Shown here: piece after piece, positions 50,381 through 63,700 of the stretch | How the letters are laid out: each line of letters opens with the position of its first letter | Numbering within the stretch: position 1 is the first letter of the stretch | Source of the DNA: Epinephelus fuscoguttatus | Lineage: Eukaryota; Chordata; Actinopteri; Perciformes; Serranidae | Direction of reading: 5' to 3' | Assembly: GCF_011397635.1 (NCBI RefSeq) | Contig: NC_064755.1 | Span: 18,831,282-18,895,281 of the forward strand | Length of the DNA stretch: 64,000 bases | Translations under genes and position numbers: made by a program | The notes under the pieces: generated by a model | The model's database searches: none | The model's input: the letters and a program-made list of their open reading frames with translations, nothing else | What the model was told of the DNA's origin: nothing

Positions 50381-53300
50381 CTGTCAGGGAGAGAGAAGGA
50401 GAAGGGAGGGAGGACGGGATGGGAAGAGAGAGGAGACAGTAGACATATTACATCATTAGTCAAGCTCAGCGGGGGAGAAAATGCATAAAAATCAACTAAG
50501 CAAGCATCATGGAGGCTCTGAACGCAGCGTCTTGATGCAAAACCTCTTACAGCGAGTCAGTAAAAAATGAGAGGGTGAATTAAGTCGATAAATATAATTG
50601 GCCGTGAACATCTTATGTTAAAGAATAGAGCGCTGATCGGTAAAGATTAATACAGCAGCAGCAGCAGCAGCAGTCGGCAAGTCTCTCCCTAAATGTTGTG
50701 TATGGTGAACAAGACTGACCCGAGGGCAGTTTGCTGTTTGCCTTAATGAGAATCTGAGCTCAGGGGGATGGAAAAACGAATAGAGGAAGGGCGTACACAT
50801 ATATCCTCAGGAGGACAAAGAGGACTGCATCTCCATAGGAATTCATCGCTCCTGCCTGACACAGAAACCCCATTTATGTCTAAATGACACCATTAATTCT
50901 AATGAGTTGAAAAGCCTCCCTTCCACTTTTCAGCAATTGATGGCACAGTAACTGATGATACTTGTCGCCCAAGGCCACATTCAGTTCAGGCCCGCATGAA
51001 ATGTAGAATATGCATAATATATTGACTATCTGTGAAACCGGATTTAAGTCATAATAGCGGAAATTTATGATGGCTATCTCGCTGCTGAGCTACGAAAGGA
51101 AATTGTGAGATAGAGTTAGGTGTTAAAGAGATGAAAGGGCCTCTGTTCCCACGGACAAGTCAGTTTATACAATTGAGAAAGACAGAGTTATACTGGAGAG
51201 TGGGGGGGGGGGGGCTGAAATGAAGTTTAAATGTTGTGTCTTTCCATATGCCTCGTCTTTCCCTATAACATGACGTATGTCTTAGGTTTACCTGAATGAG
51301 CCTCCCTGGTACTCCTCAGGTAGAAGTTTCCCATCTCGAGCCTTCTGGGCCAGTGCCTGTGGAAACATTACATGTCAATCAAACTCTTGGCATGAAGATA
51401 TAGAAAAGTACACCTGCTATGTGATGTAAACATGAGGTGTTAAGAGAGCTCCTGATATGTCCATGTAAATAAAGACATAAGCACATGCTGTGTTGGCTAG
51501 ATGTTAAAGGGAAAGTCAGGGGATCACTGAAGTCAGCAGGATTCATCCTCTGGATACCATGAATATCTATACAGCCTGTCTATAATGCCCACGCCTTCAT
51601 AACAGCCAGAATTAACTATTGTAACAGCATTCTTTACGGTACACCATCCAATGTCCTAAATAAACTGCAATACATCCAGAACTCTGCTGCCTGTCTACTC
51701 ACCCATTGCCAACCCCCTGACTCTACCACTCAGGACCAAGCACCGAACCTAAAGTGACAGAGCCTTCTCCATGGGTGTCCCCTCCCTCTGGAGCACTCTC
51801 CCCAAACACATTCGAGACTGCACCGACCTCACTCAGTTCAAATCGCTAATCAAAACTCATCTTGAGATGAAATTTTTACAAGATAAGTGAAAATTAGGAC
51901 TTGCTGGTGGTGCAACTGGAAAAGTCTGGGGATCAGCAAAGTCATTAGAATTCATCCTCTGAGGACCATGCATGTCTGTACACTTTTACCATCAATCTAA
52001 TACTTATTGAGATACTTCAATCTGGATAAAAGTGGTGCTAAATAACTATAAAGACCAAATGGACCTATTTTCCTGTAAAGTTAGACACCAATAAATACTA
52101 ATAAACCAGTTATACTAATTAATGCCATTGCATTCTAGAAGTTCTGTTGTACTGACAGTAGCTCAAGCTTTGTCCATCCGAACTAGTCAACTAGACATAA
52201 CAGAGCAATTCTCCTGAAGTACTGCAAGCCTCTCAAACCGTATTTCCATTCAATCGTCAAGCAAATTTTAGACAAACGTTTCAAATATTAAAATATTGAC
52301 CAAAAAAAAAAAAAAAAGCAAATTATGAGTGTTTCCATTAACTGGTTTGCAAGCCAATAAACCAGGCTCCTCAAAGTGTTGTTTCGTTGAAAGCTGGCAG
52401 TTTAGGCTACACTTTAAACATAGCTGTAATCCGCCGGTAAAAAGAGTAAATGAAGTAGAGGTTATGAATCGCATCTACTAGACATAACAGACAAAGGTCT
52501 TCTGGAATTACTTTCCGTTAGGTGTTTCATGCTGCCCAGAGGCGAAGACAAATAAATGCATGATCTGTGAAGACGGCCCAAGCGGAAACAGCTGATCAGT
52601 CATGTGAGTTAAAAGTCCATTACATCAGAATTTATTTGGCAAAGGCATTCCAGTATCCCATTTATCACATCATCTTTTTCAACAAAGGCAAAAACCACAG
52701 CAACGAAACATAAAAACTTTGTTACGTAATTGAGGACATTTTATCAAATTTAGAATTTAAAATATGTTTATGGAAACACGTTTTCAGCCAGTTTTATACC
52801 ATTCAGACTTTTCGGTGAAAGGCCACAGGGATCAACTTTCAAATATCATGATCCAAAAAAAAAAAAAAAAAAAAAATTATTAAATGCCCAATAGCAAGCG
52901 CTGAGCTAAATGGGAACTATCAGACTGTGCCTTTCTAAAATGAAGAAAGGGAATTGACAACACCCAGAACGCAAGATGAGGCATCTGGCAAGGAAAACTA
53001 ACATATTGCTGCAGCCAGGTTCTGCGAATTCATGTTCTATCATTGCATGAATGAGAGTGACAACCCTGGAGAAAACAAAATATCTGTCAATGAAGAACAA
53101 AGTGTGTTGACGGTATTGTCTCTGCTGAGGGGATGTGTGCAAGCACGCGATCCACCCGACTTTAACTAAGAAGCATTTATGTGATTCTAGAGATCAAGTA
53201 CGAGCTCTTAAATCTGTTAAAATATAGGCTTCATTATACTACAGACCTTGCTGAAATAACGAGGCTACTGTTGAAAAGCTATCGTTGAACTTCTCTTTTT

Positions 53301-56300
53301 TTTTCCAAGCTCTTTCTCTCAGCTGAGACTGCTGGATTGCTACCATGTCTTTATTCAACATGAACTTTATTCAAATGGAAATGTTGTTAAAGGTTAATGT
53401 GGAGACTTAACCAACACAGAAAGTCGAGAATGACTCACTGTGGTTGTGAGACATGGTGGGATACGGTGGGCACATTTGAGATAAGAGCTCTTAGTGCAAA
53501 AAAACAGCCTGATACTCCACTCCATCACATCAATAGCCAGCAGCGACCTCTCTACGCTTCATGCAAACCACATGTTGATTTTAATTTGAGACCAATAAGG
53601 ACTGATAAATGCAGATTAAACTCAAGCCAGCAGCATAAGTAAACTGAATAGCAGTGGGTGGCGAAGCTCATTTTGAAGGCTTAAGTGGACTGAAATGTAC
53701 ACAGTGTCAGTGCCTGTGCTTTACAGTAGCTGTTGTATGTGTATGTGCACTAGTGTTTCGATGTTCCCCTGCAGTGATCTGACTAGAAGTCATCAAAATT
53801 GTTTAATAAGAACAACATACATAAAGAATGCTTTTTTTCCTCTGGGTCTCATAAGCCTGATCAACAACTTGAAGCAAACTTTTCTTCAAACAAAAATTAC
53901 AACTAGACTCACTAGAAAATGGTATAGAGAAGTTTTTGAGCAACATAACATCACAAAATAACTGGATTCACATAACTAGATAACTGGACTGCTGGAAAAT
54001 GACAGGAGGATAAACAGTAACTGACAATTTTTGCATTATCCAATACCAACTGCCTGTCCTCGCTGCTATCGCTCTAGCCGAGGTCAGACGAGAAGCAGCC
54101 TCGCTGGCCCTCGCTCGAAAAGCACAGACGAGTGAATCCCACCTCCTCCACAAGATCACTACGGAGACACTGCAGCACTCTCGTGTCAAGTCCCAGCGCC
54201 CCTTTGCCACAAACGCTCAAGAACTGCTCCGTAAAATACCATCTGATACCTCCAAGACTGCCTGGGTCAGATGGAGGGACCAACGGAACCATCAAGGCTA
54301 GGGATGGGAATCGAGAACCGGTTCCTGCTAAGAACCGGTTCCAACTGGTCCAATTCATTGACATCATTAGCCTTTATGCTTAACGATTCCCTTATCGATT
54401 CTTTTCATTATGACGCTCGTCAGTCAGCAGCCCGTTCAACAACAAAGACGACGTAATGGCGGAGAGACAGAAGCGGTCAAAGCCGTAGCTTCACTTCACG
54501 CTGCTAGCTCACTGTGGAGCTTCGGCGCATCCCCGATCCAGGTGGACGGCGGGCGGGGAGCTGTTGTTGTTAGCCTCCCTGAAGCTGCTAGCCAGTTGTG
54601 GAGCCTCGGCGCATCCCCGCTCCTGTTGTCGGATTTCATGGGAACACCAAGGATGGTAAGATGAGGCCAGTTGAGTTGATTTGCACGCTATTTGTTGTAA
54701 TAATATGCTGGGCTAGCTGTGTTAGCTGCCTCACCTGAGTTAGCTGCACTAGCTGCGTGGTGTTGACACACTCAGGCTGGGGATGCCTTTTTCAAATCTT
54801 TCTCATCAACTTTCTAAACTAGACCATGGCTTTAAGGTTCATAATAAAACGTTCTGATAGCAGATGTATTGGGTTACAAACAACAGGAGGTGATATCATT
54901 AATTCGCAGGAGGAATCAATAAGGGAATCGATAAAGAATCAGATCGATAAGCAGAATCGATAATGGCATTGATATCAATAAAATCCTATCAATTCCCATC
55001 CCTAATCAAGGCTCCACCACTACATTGAAGACCCAACAGACGTTCCTATTCTCAACCCTCAATCAGCTGCCCCAAACACCAGCCACCAAATGGCAATCGT
55101 GGTCTAACTGACCTGGACGATGAAACACTGGACTGGCTTGCCTCAACGGAGCTGAAGGTCTAAGGACATACGCCAGAAAAAGAAGATCCAATACAAAACA
55201 TTCTGTCTTAATCTCCTAGAGATTTATTCCGTCTCTGTGACCGCTTATCCTCTTAGGAGGAGGATAAAAACACCTCTTGCTGTCGCCAGACTATGCTGAC
55301 ACATACAGTCACCAATTAACCTAACTTTCATTATTTTGGACCGTGAGAGGTAGCCAGAGTACCTGGAGAAAACCCACGCTGACACCGGGATAACATGCAA
55401 ACTCTGCACAGAAGGGCACCTCAACCCCATATCTTGAGACCAAACCTGGAACCCTGTTGCTGTGAGGCAACAATTTTAACTACTGCACCACTGTGCAGAG
55501 CTGCAATCCTAACTCTGAATTATACTATACAATAAAAATGAAGCTAACATGATCTTAATGCATAATGCAGGACATTTACTGTACAATGATAACAAATACC
55601 AAAATACCCATTTAACTGGATGGCACGATTATCAACTAAACTGCACAAACACCTTAACACTTGAAAGATAGTACAAATGTAAATATATAATGCACTCAAA
55701 AAGGGTTAGTGAAACACAACCCTGTAAATTGGGCACAGTGTGTTGAACTGTAATTACATACTAATTTATACAACCACATGTTGAGGCAACACATCATTTC
55801 CACCCACACTGGGGCATTATATTAACAGCTAGTTCTGCTAACGCAGTATTGACATGAGCGTGCTGAGATGTCTGTCCAGACAGACAGACAACACCTACAG
55901 GGCTGAGGCAACCACATATATTGCAAGATCTGCCTGGAATGGATTACAGCATAGTCATCAATGCAAGAATAGAAGTATGTAGAAGTCTGTCTTAAACCTA
56001 ATTACACACTCACCCACTCCTTCCCTAAACAACTCTCACAATGACACTGTGTATTTCCCCAAACTACCACACGTATTCTTGCCCCTGCCAAGCTGAAATT
56101 GGTACTGTCACTAGTACAAATACAATCATACTAATACTGCAGTTCAGCCACCCAACTGCAACAATTATTATAGTTGCTACCGCTGGTATTACTGACACTG
56201 TTAGTGCTGCTGAGACTGAAATGTGATGTCAACACTGTTCGGGCTAATATTGTGTCATTAGGTATAGAGGCAGTCTTCCACATTTAAAAACACTGTTTTG

Positions 56301-59300
56301 TGTTTAACGGCAACAGTCACGAGTCTTCTATATTTTGCTGCTAACAGCTGTTAGATCAAATTCACTGAGACATATCAGGCATAAATATGAGCCCTGTTCA
56401 TTTACAGCCAGTCACTGCTGGTGAGAGACATTACGCTCATTACCCTCATCTTGAGAAATTCATCTTTTTGATCTGTGTATACGTCTTTAATGAAAAAGAG
56501 ACTGAGACTAATCATCGAGTGTGTGTCTGCACATGCATATCAGATTTTGAGAGAAAAATTTCATCTGTTTGCGAATAAATGCCGGTCCCCAGCTGCTGAC
56601 TGTGAGCGGCAGAGAGGGCTGACCATTGTTGCTTTGTGCTCCATCTGTGGCCAGTGACAGCTGAGTCCTAGAGCGTAACAGCCCAAAAATCAAACTATCC
56701 CAAATTTAATCAGTTATTTACAGATTTATTCAGATGATCTGACAATAGACAGGCTTCCATCCAAACACACGGAAAAGTTTAACCTAACTTCCAGATTGTC
56801 AGCAAAAGAAAATGCAAATTTATGCCCTTTTCGATCCACTTCTGTTACGCCAATATTGGGAGTTGGTTTAATGAGATAAACAGTAGGTGGCGCTAATTCT
56901 CAAGTCAGGTGCCATTACACCACTGCTGAATAAAGCAGGATTTGATAGTTGTGCGTCAGCTCTATGCAGAGTCTACGCCATAGCCTACCCCGTTGTGAGC
57001 ATTTATACTTGTGCGGTGGTGTGTCTGTGTCACTCTGCAGTTACACCTCCAAAACACTAGTTGGCAGCAGGGTTTCTGTAAAATGTTGTAAAGCTGAGGT
57101 GATTCAAAACACACCCAAAACCCATCAAACATGACTTATTAGCGACAATTTCAAACACAAAATCAGCTTTGTCTTTTGTTGGACACATTTTCCCCCAAAC
57201 ACAACATGCTAATGTTTTTAGCACAAGCCTATGGCATTTTACATTGTTTAAATTAGCCTAGTGACTAGCGGACTTGTCCTCTACTCATAAGAAGCCAGAG
57301 ACAACAGCAACATTTAACAATTACAACCATTACAATTACCATTACAACTCACAGGGTTCACTGACAAGACAACTGTCTTGTACTAAACACGTTTTCCAAA
57401 CAAATACATCATGCTAACATTATTAGCACAAGCCTATGGCATTTTACACTGTGTAACTTAGCCTAGCTACTAGCAGATATTTCCTCTACTCATATGAAAC
57501 CAGAATAAATCACACACTTGACTTGAAATGCTATTTTTGGAGGCTTTATTGTCTTCACAACTTATTGTTTCTTATCTGTGAAATACAAGTAAATAAAAGC
57601 TTTGTTTCAGCTGCATTCACCATTTATCGATTCACCAACTTTTCTGCCTTCCCTGATTGTAAAAACTATTTTTTGTGATACTGCCATTTTTTTGAACTGC
57701 TGGTGTTTCCATTCCGTTTTTTATATGCAAATTGGACATGTGCATAAAAACAGGTGGATGGAAATGCACCTCCTGTTACATGATCTGATGGATAACAGAG
57801 AAAAAAACAACTTAATATGCAACAAAGTTCTAGCCAGAAGGTGAGCACAACTCTACAGATGCCCACAGAGTTTGTTTTTCCCATACAGTTGGGCTGCAGT
57901 CAAGTCTCAAATCCCTTATCTATTCCCACATACAAATCAACAGCAAAACTCCAAGTCTTCACCTGAAGTGATACACCGAACGCCCCCGCAGCTTGAAGTT
58001 AAAATCTACCAACAGCGAGGCAAGCGTGAGAAAAGTCCCCTCGCTTAAGCAGACGGCTTTACGACACAACACTCACAACAAGGCTGCCTCGTTAAATATC
58101 ATAACATAATGGTTTATAATAATATATTTACCTTAGCATTTGCGGAGATCTCCTGGACTCCTTTGTTTGCAGCGTCCCTGATGATGGGGGTAATGAGGCC
58201 TTTGTCAGTTGCCACGGCCATTGAAATGTGGATCGAATCAAGTGCACGGGGTCCATCACCAGACCAGGTCACATTCACTTCTGGCATCTCCTGAGATAGA
58301 AAGTCAGAGGTCAGCCCAGGTTTTAACAGATCTTAACAGTGAAAATTAACAAGCAAAAATAGAGAAACAAAGCCCTCAGGCTTTGAAACTGTGCTTCTAT
58401 TCAGTTCATGAGTGTGGAGGAACAAATCACAGTCTGATAGAGTACCAAAAATCTGTAATTTTCTACAATGTGGCTGCTAACATGCAAATAAATCAATTAT
58501 AATGATGGTCAAAAAAAACATTATAGTACAGCAAATGTAGGAAAATCAGTAATCAATTTGGTGGTGGCTGTATACTCTTGCTATCAGGCCAGCAAATCTA
58601 GATACAGATTTACTGCGCTAGATATCTACGCATAAATAATCTGATATAAATCGAATTAATCTTGATCCTGATGAATCTGCTGTGGTGGAACCTCAATTAT
58701 AAAATATCTGCTAAATACTTGAGGTATGGAGGACACAGGAAAAGTTTCATCTGCCCAGAAAAAGCAAAGCAGAACACTTGCCAGTGCACACCAGTTTATA
58801 TAAGTGGCCTCATATGCCACCTTCTAATGTACTTAGGGTCAACTTGGGCCAAAGCACAGCTGCTTTTGGCAAGTTTCTGATGTTACAGTGTTACACAAGT
58901 CCATCACTTTGCTCAGTTTAGTGCAGAAGCCAATCCAAAGAGGTATTCTGACCAAATGGCGGCATGGACTGGGAAAATGTACACATTCATGTTCCACATG
59001 CCTCACATTTACTGTAACACACGCACCAAACAGCCAGGTTCTGCAGCTGTTACTTTATCCTCACATAGCAGCGTTTCATACATATATTCCTACAGCGTAC
59101 ATGGTACAATGTCCAACACCCATGATGTCTTGCACATGTTAAGGCTAAAGGCCGACACATTTACTCACTGATATTCAACTGATAAGTGATAAGAATATAG
59201 GAGAAGCAGATAACAGGCTGTTCTTATCAGATGCTACTGAGACATTCCTGGTTGAAATAATTAAATCACCAGAGGGCTGCATCTGTTTTTTTTTTCCATT

Positions 59301-60691
59301 AACAACAGCATCTTTATTTACAGCGTTTATTTTGTGTTTTCTAAAACTGCTCAGAGCAACGGGTGAATTCCTGAGAGTTTCCCCACAATTTCCATCGACT
59401 GACAGGAAAAAGGAACACAATGAACAGTCTCTGAGTAAACACTTGATCTTGTCTTATAATGGCAAAGCTACCAGTAGATTCATCATCTGAATGAGCCGGC
59501 GACGCCGACAACAGAGTGACCTTTGTTGCTGAAGTAATGTAAAATTTAGAGACCAAATGATGGAGCCTTTGAAATCATTTACAGTATGATCTACAGATAG
59601 CTGTGTGTGTGTGTGCGTGGGCTTTGTTAAGCACTGAAAGACATAACACACCAGATACTTGTAGGCACATAAGTTGAATAACCATGTGCTTCATACATGT
59701 AGTCATGGTTAATGGATGAATAAATAAAGATGAAGAGGTTAAACCAACAAACGACGACAAAAGAAGGGACTCTGAACAATACTTACTTTCAGTGTAACAG
59801 CAGCTGCCTTGATAATGAAATCATTAACAGACACTTTGATCTGTTCTGAAAAGACAAATGAGAAACAGACTGTGAGCAAATGGACATACGGGCATGATTG
59901 CTGTAAAACACCTGCTCTTTCTCAAATGTCACATGAGTGATACTACAAATTCCCTCAGTGGAAAAAAAACCACCCCCTATATCTCTTTTATCCTGCTGAC
60001 CTACACTCCAGCTGATCAGAATCAGTCCCTCTCAGTCACTAGCATTTGCTCCGCTCCCCTCCCCGTGGTGTGTGACACCAGTGGGGCCGGGCGGGCTCGG
60101 CCTGGCATCGCTGCCAACTTGTACTAGCGTCCATTAGTGCAGTACCAGACAGTTATGAATGCTGTGAGCGGGATGATTAACGAGCTAACCGTGAAATCGC
60201 GCTGCTCCCGAACAATGAGAGTCCGCAAAAACAACCGGGGAGAGAATCCCTCGGTACACACACAACCTCGCTAATAGGTCTGGAATGGCCGTCCCATTTC
60301 CTCCATCGCAGAGACAGCACCCGGAGAGATTTACTGTTTGTGTGACAGCTGGGCAAAGTTAAGCTAAATAAAGCCAATTATGTGCTAGTGTGTTAAACTA
60401 AATGTTTAAAAATAGGAAACTGACGAAGCACTCTCGCTTTATCAACAAAAAAAAAAAAGCCAAAAGCAAGCATAAGTTGTATTTTATAGTTTGTGTGAAA
60501 GTCTTCATGCTGCTGTCTTGGCCAGGACTCCCTTGAAAAAGAGATTTTGAATCTTCCTGGTGAAAAAAAGCAAAATTCTAGGACTGCATAAAAAGCAGCC
60601 GTTAATGATTAATATTTTCTTGGCTGCGACTGTTGTGACACATGAACACTGTTCCCTTTCTCTATTTGTAGTGTAAACCTCCCTTCACCTT

Positions 60692-60746
<55 letters not shown>

Positions 60747-63700
60747 ATGGCTGTTGCACAAGAAGCTGCGGTTAGCTCAGTTACAGTTGCTAGGGAAGTC
60801 TGTGAGGCTGATAAAGTAAAAGAGCAGCTTTGCTAAACTTGCTGAGGACACTGCGAGGCTCTGCTTCTGCTTATTATTCGATCAGTCAAGCTCTCAATCC
60901 AAACAGTACCTGCCTTACTGATACTGTACAGATGGACCGAGCTATTTTCCACTGCCTTCCACTGCCCTCACACATATCCATTTCCTCCACAGGCCTTTAA
61001 TGCTTTTCCACAGTCTTTTAATGCTGTTCTTTATCTTGAATACTGTCATTATATAACGCAGAGTGCACCAAAGAGCCGGCGCTCTAAAAGAATCCATTTG
61101 AAACACTTTGAACTAGAGATGATTACTCTGGTAGAGTACTTTACTCAGCACAAAGGGACAACTATATGAATGAAACCTCACTGTTATGAATGAAAACAGC
61201 TTCCTTTTCTATCACATTTTGTCACTGATATCGCTTTCTGAAATGGTGCAAGTTATTTCAAGCTAGCAGACGCAGACATCCTGTTAGTCAAACGGGAGAA
61301 ATTTTAGATTAGAGTTATGTGTATGACTAATTGTCGCTGTCTTATCAGCTGTACAATGTGATGTGCGAAGAAGATCTGATCAGTGTCAGATATGGATGTT
61401 TCCAAGATCCCATAACGTACCATTTGGCCCTCTGGAGGTGTTGCGCTTCTGGGTCTGAATCAACCACATTTATACCCTCTTCACGACCCACACAACATGT
61501 GAACTCCCACCCACAACATGTCTGGTTTGTCCTTAGACACATGCGGAGAGAGATTCGGCTTGAACCAGAGGTACCTCACCACCATGAGACGACATGTACC
61601 AGAGCTTTTTTCAGTGCAACAGACTGTCCTCCTTGTCAAATGAGCAGTCATGTGAAAACCCTGAAATCCACATCTTCATGGACGTCTCCTTCCAAATGTT
61701 ACTGTCAGACATTCACTGAGGGACATGACACTAACATGTGCATGTAAAGAAACACACTCCAACAAAGTTGTGTATTGTTACCTTTGGCCAAGTGTTTACG
61801 GAGGTTCATGACGGCAGCCATGTCACAGTCAACTGAGGCGTACGCGTGGGGGATGGTGGTCTTCGATTGCGTTAGTCTTTGAGCAATCACACGGCGGACA
61901 TTTGTGGCTGGGATCTCTGTGAAAGTGCCCTGAGGATGACAAGTGGAGGGAAGGGGAGGTCAATAATTGAACAAGGAGAAGGACAAGGCATTTTGAGAGA
62001 GACAACAGGGACAAGAAATAGAACGATGGTCGGCTGCCATCAATCACTCGAAAAATGCATGTGCTTGACAATGTAAAGATGTTATTGACAAGCTTCTAAC
62101 AATGAGTTAATGATTGGTCAGGAGTGAACGATTGTGTAAAAAATGTGTGCATCAGGTTATTTGTAGACACAGTCTTTGACACCTATAGGTCATATCTTGC
62201 AGGATACACATTCATGAGGACTAAAATTGATAATGGTGCAAAAGAACAACAATGGAATATGAAAATTGAAATCAAATCTCTTGGTTACAATGCTTGTGGT
62301 ATTCAAACAAAATAAATTATCGTTATCTAATATGTGACTACAGGACTGTAACTACAAAATCAGTGACCCTTTTCTATGTGACCACAGGCAAACAAAAACA
62401 TAAAGAAACAAGACTAGAAGAGTTACAATGCCAACTGCAGTCATGGAATACTATTAGGTGATCATTCATCAATCCAATTAAGCTTTAACAAAAGCTGGGT
62501 CATTAAGTGTCTGTGGCTAATAATATCTAGTAGTTTCTTAGCACCACCACAAAACAGACTATAGCCCTGTTTCCACTGAGCGGTACAATTTTTTCAGTTT
62601 CCACTGTGAAAAGTTGTGGATGGTACCAATGGAACCGTTATGGACCTTCCCCATTTTCGGTCACCCTTCTGTTGGGGTACCTAGCACACGGATCTGGTAC
62701 TAAAAGGTGGAGCTGTGAACACTGCAGTCCATTGACTGGACAAAAGTGGACAGTCACTCTACTCAGAGCCGAGTTGTGGCTGGTTTTGAGGTTTATGTCG
62801 GCACTGTTCACAACGTGGAAAGTTAGTTAGACTGTATTAGTAGACTGTAGCTATAAAATGAAAGGATGTTTTGCTGGCTCTCGCAGCAGCTGTAGGCGGA
62901 GAGGAAAAATAGCATAATTCACTGGGCTGACTGCAACTTTTAAGGTGGGACGTTAACTTGAAATGTTACTCAATGCATGAGTTGACGACTTGAATCCATA
63001 TCCCAATCCTGACTCGGAGGAAAAAAAAAAGCGTTGTGGAGTGTTGTTTCTGTGGGCTCCGGCAACACTAAACCCCTGAGCTTGCCTGAGAAGGACTAAA
63101 TGCACAAACTAATCTAATCAAGAGAGACTCTCACTGCACCCTGTTTTCTTTTGTTCAGAAAATGTTGGCGTGCAACCCCGTTCTGTGGATGATAAACAAG
63201 GTGCAGACTTCCATCTGTGTCACCGGTATGGACGGAGCAGTGAGTGACAACAACCCTGCCCACATACTGTTTGCGGTGGAGACGCTGTGGTCTAGGTACC
63301 ATGTCTGAAGGGTTACTTTTGGTTCCAAAGGTACCATACCGAAAGTGTTTGGTGGAAACAGGGCTAATGTGTATACTGAATGTCTGCAGTGTTGCATTAA
63401 CAGCACAATAGAGGGTCTGCGTCAGTCCCCAGCAGTAAACAGGAGGGCTGGAAGGTAAGCTTACCATCCTCTGACTGCCAACACTGGTTAAAACTGAAAC
63501 TAAGAGGACACTTAAAACTTTACCTGCAGTGCTGCAGCTCAAGTTAACTTGAGTACAATGTTTTGGACTGGACTGGAGTGTGTAACAAGAGATTGGAGCT
63601 CCCGCGGACATGAGTGGATGGCAACATTTACATCATGTGGATCAAAGCAGGCCCTTGCAGGCCCTACATGGTTGTTAAAACTATGAATTGGCCTTAAGTG

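Larger units (their letters stand above)
51357..58131. other. pdhx 6.8-kb intron filled with mobile elements
   Basis: Holds, left to right: a dispersed repeat copy and L2-like fragment (51508-52035), a MITE-like unit (52239-52780), a LINE fragment broken by a hAT element (54045-55163), a SINE-like unit (about 55225-55497) and a TIR-flanked unit with an internal duplication (56750-57775). The stretches 52800-54040 and 55500-56740 show no recognisable coding sequence. Confidence 0.6.

Noticed and set aside
55225..55497. tRNA gene suggested by A- and B-box-like words
   Set aside because: The head cannot fold into a cloverleaf by eye, the B-box is degenerate and the rest is a common fish repeat; treated as SINE-like.
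63114..63611. 165-codon minus-strand frame
   Set aside because: Runs across the end of the 62564-63364 MITE into flanking intron and shows no transposase or pdhx similarity.
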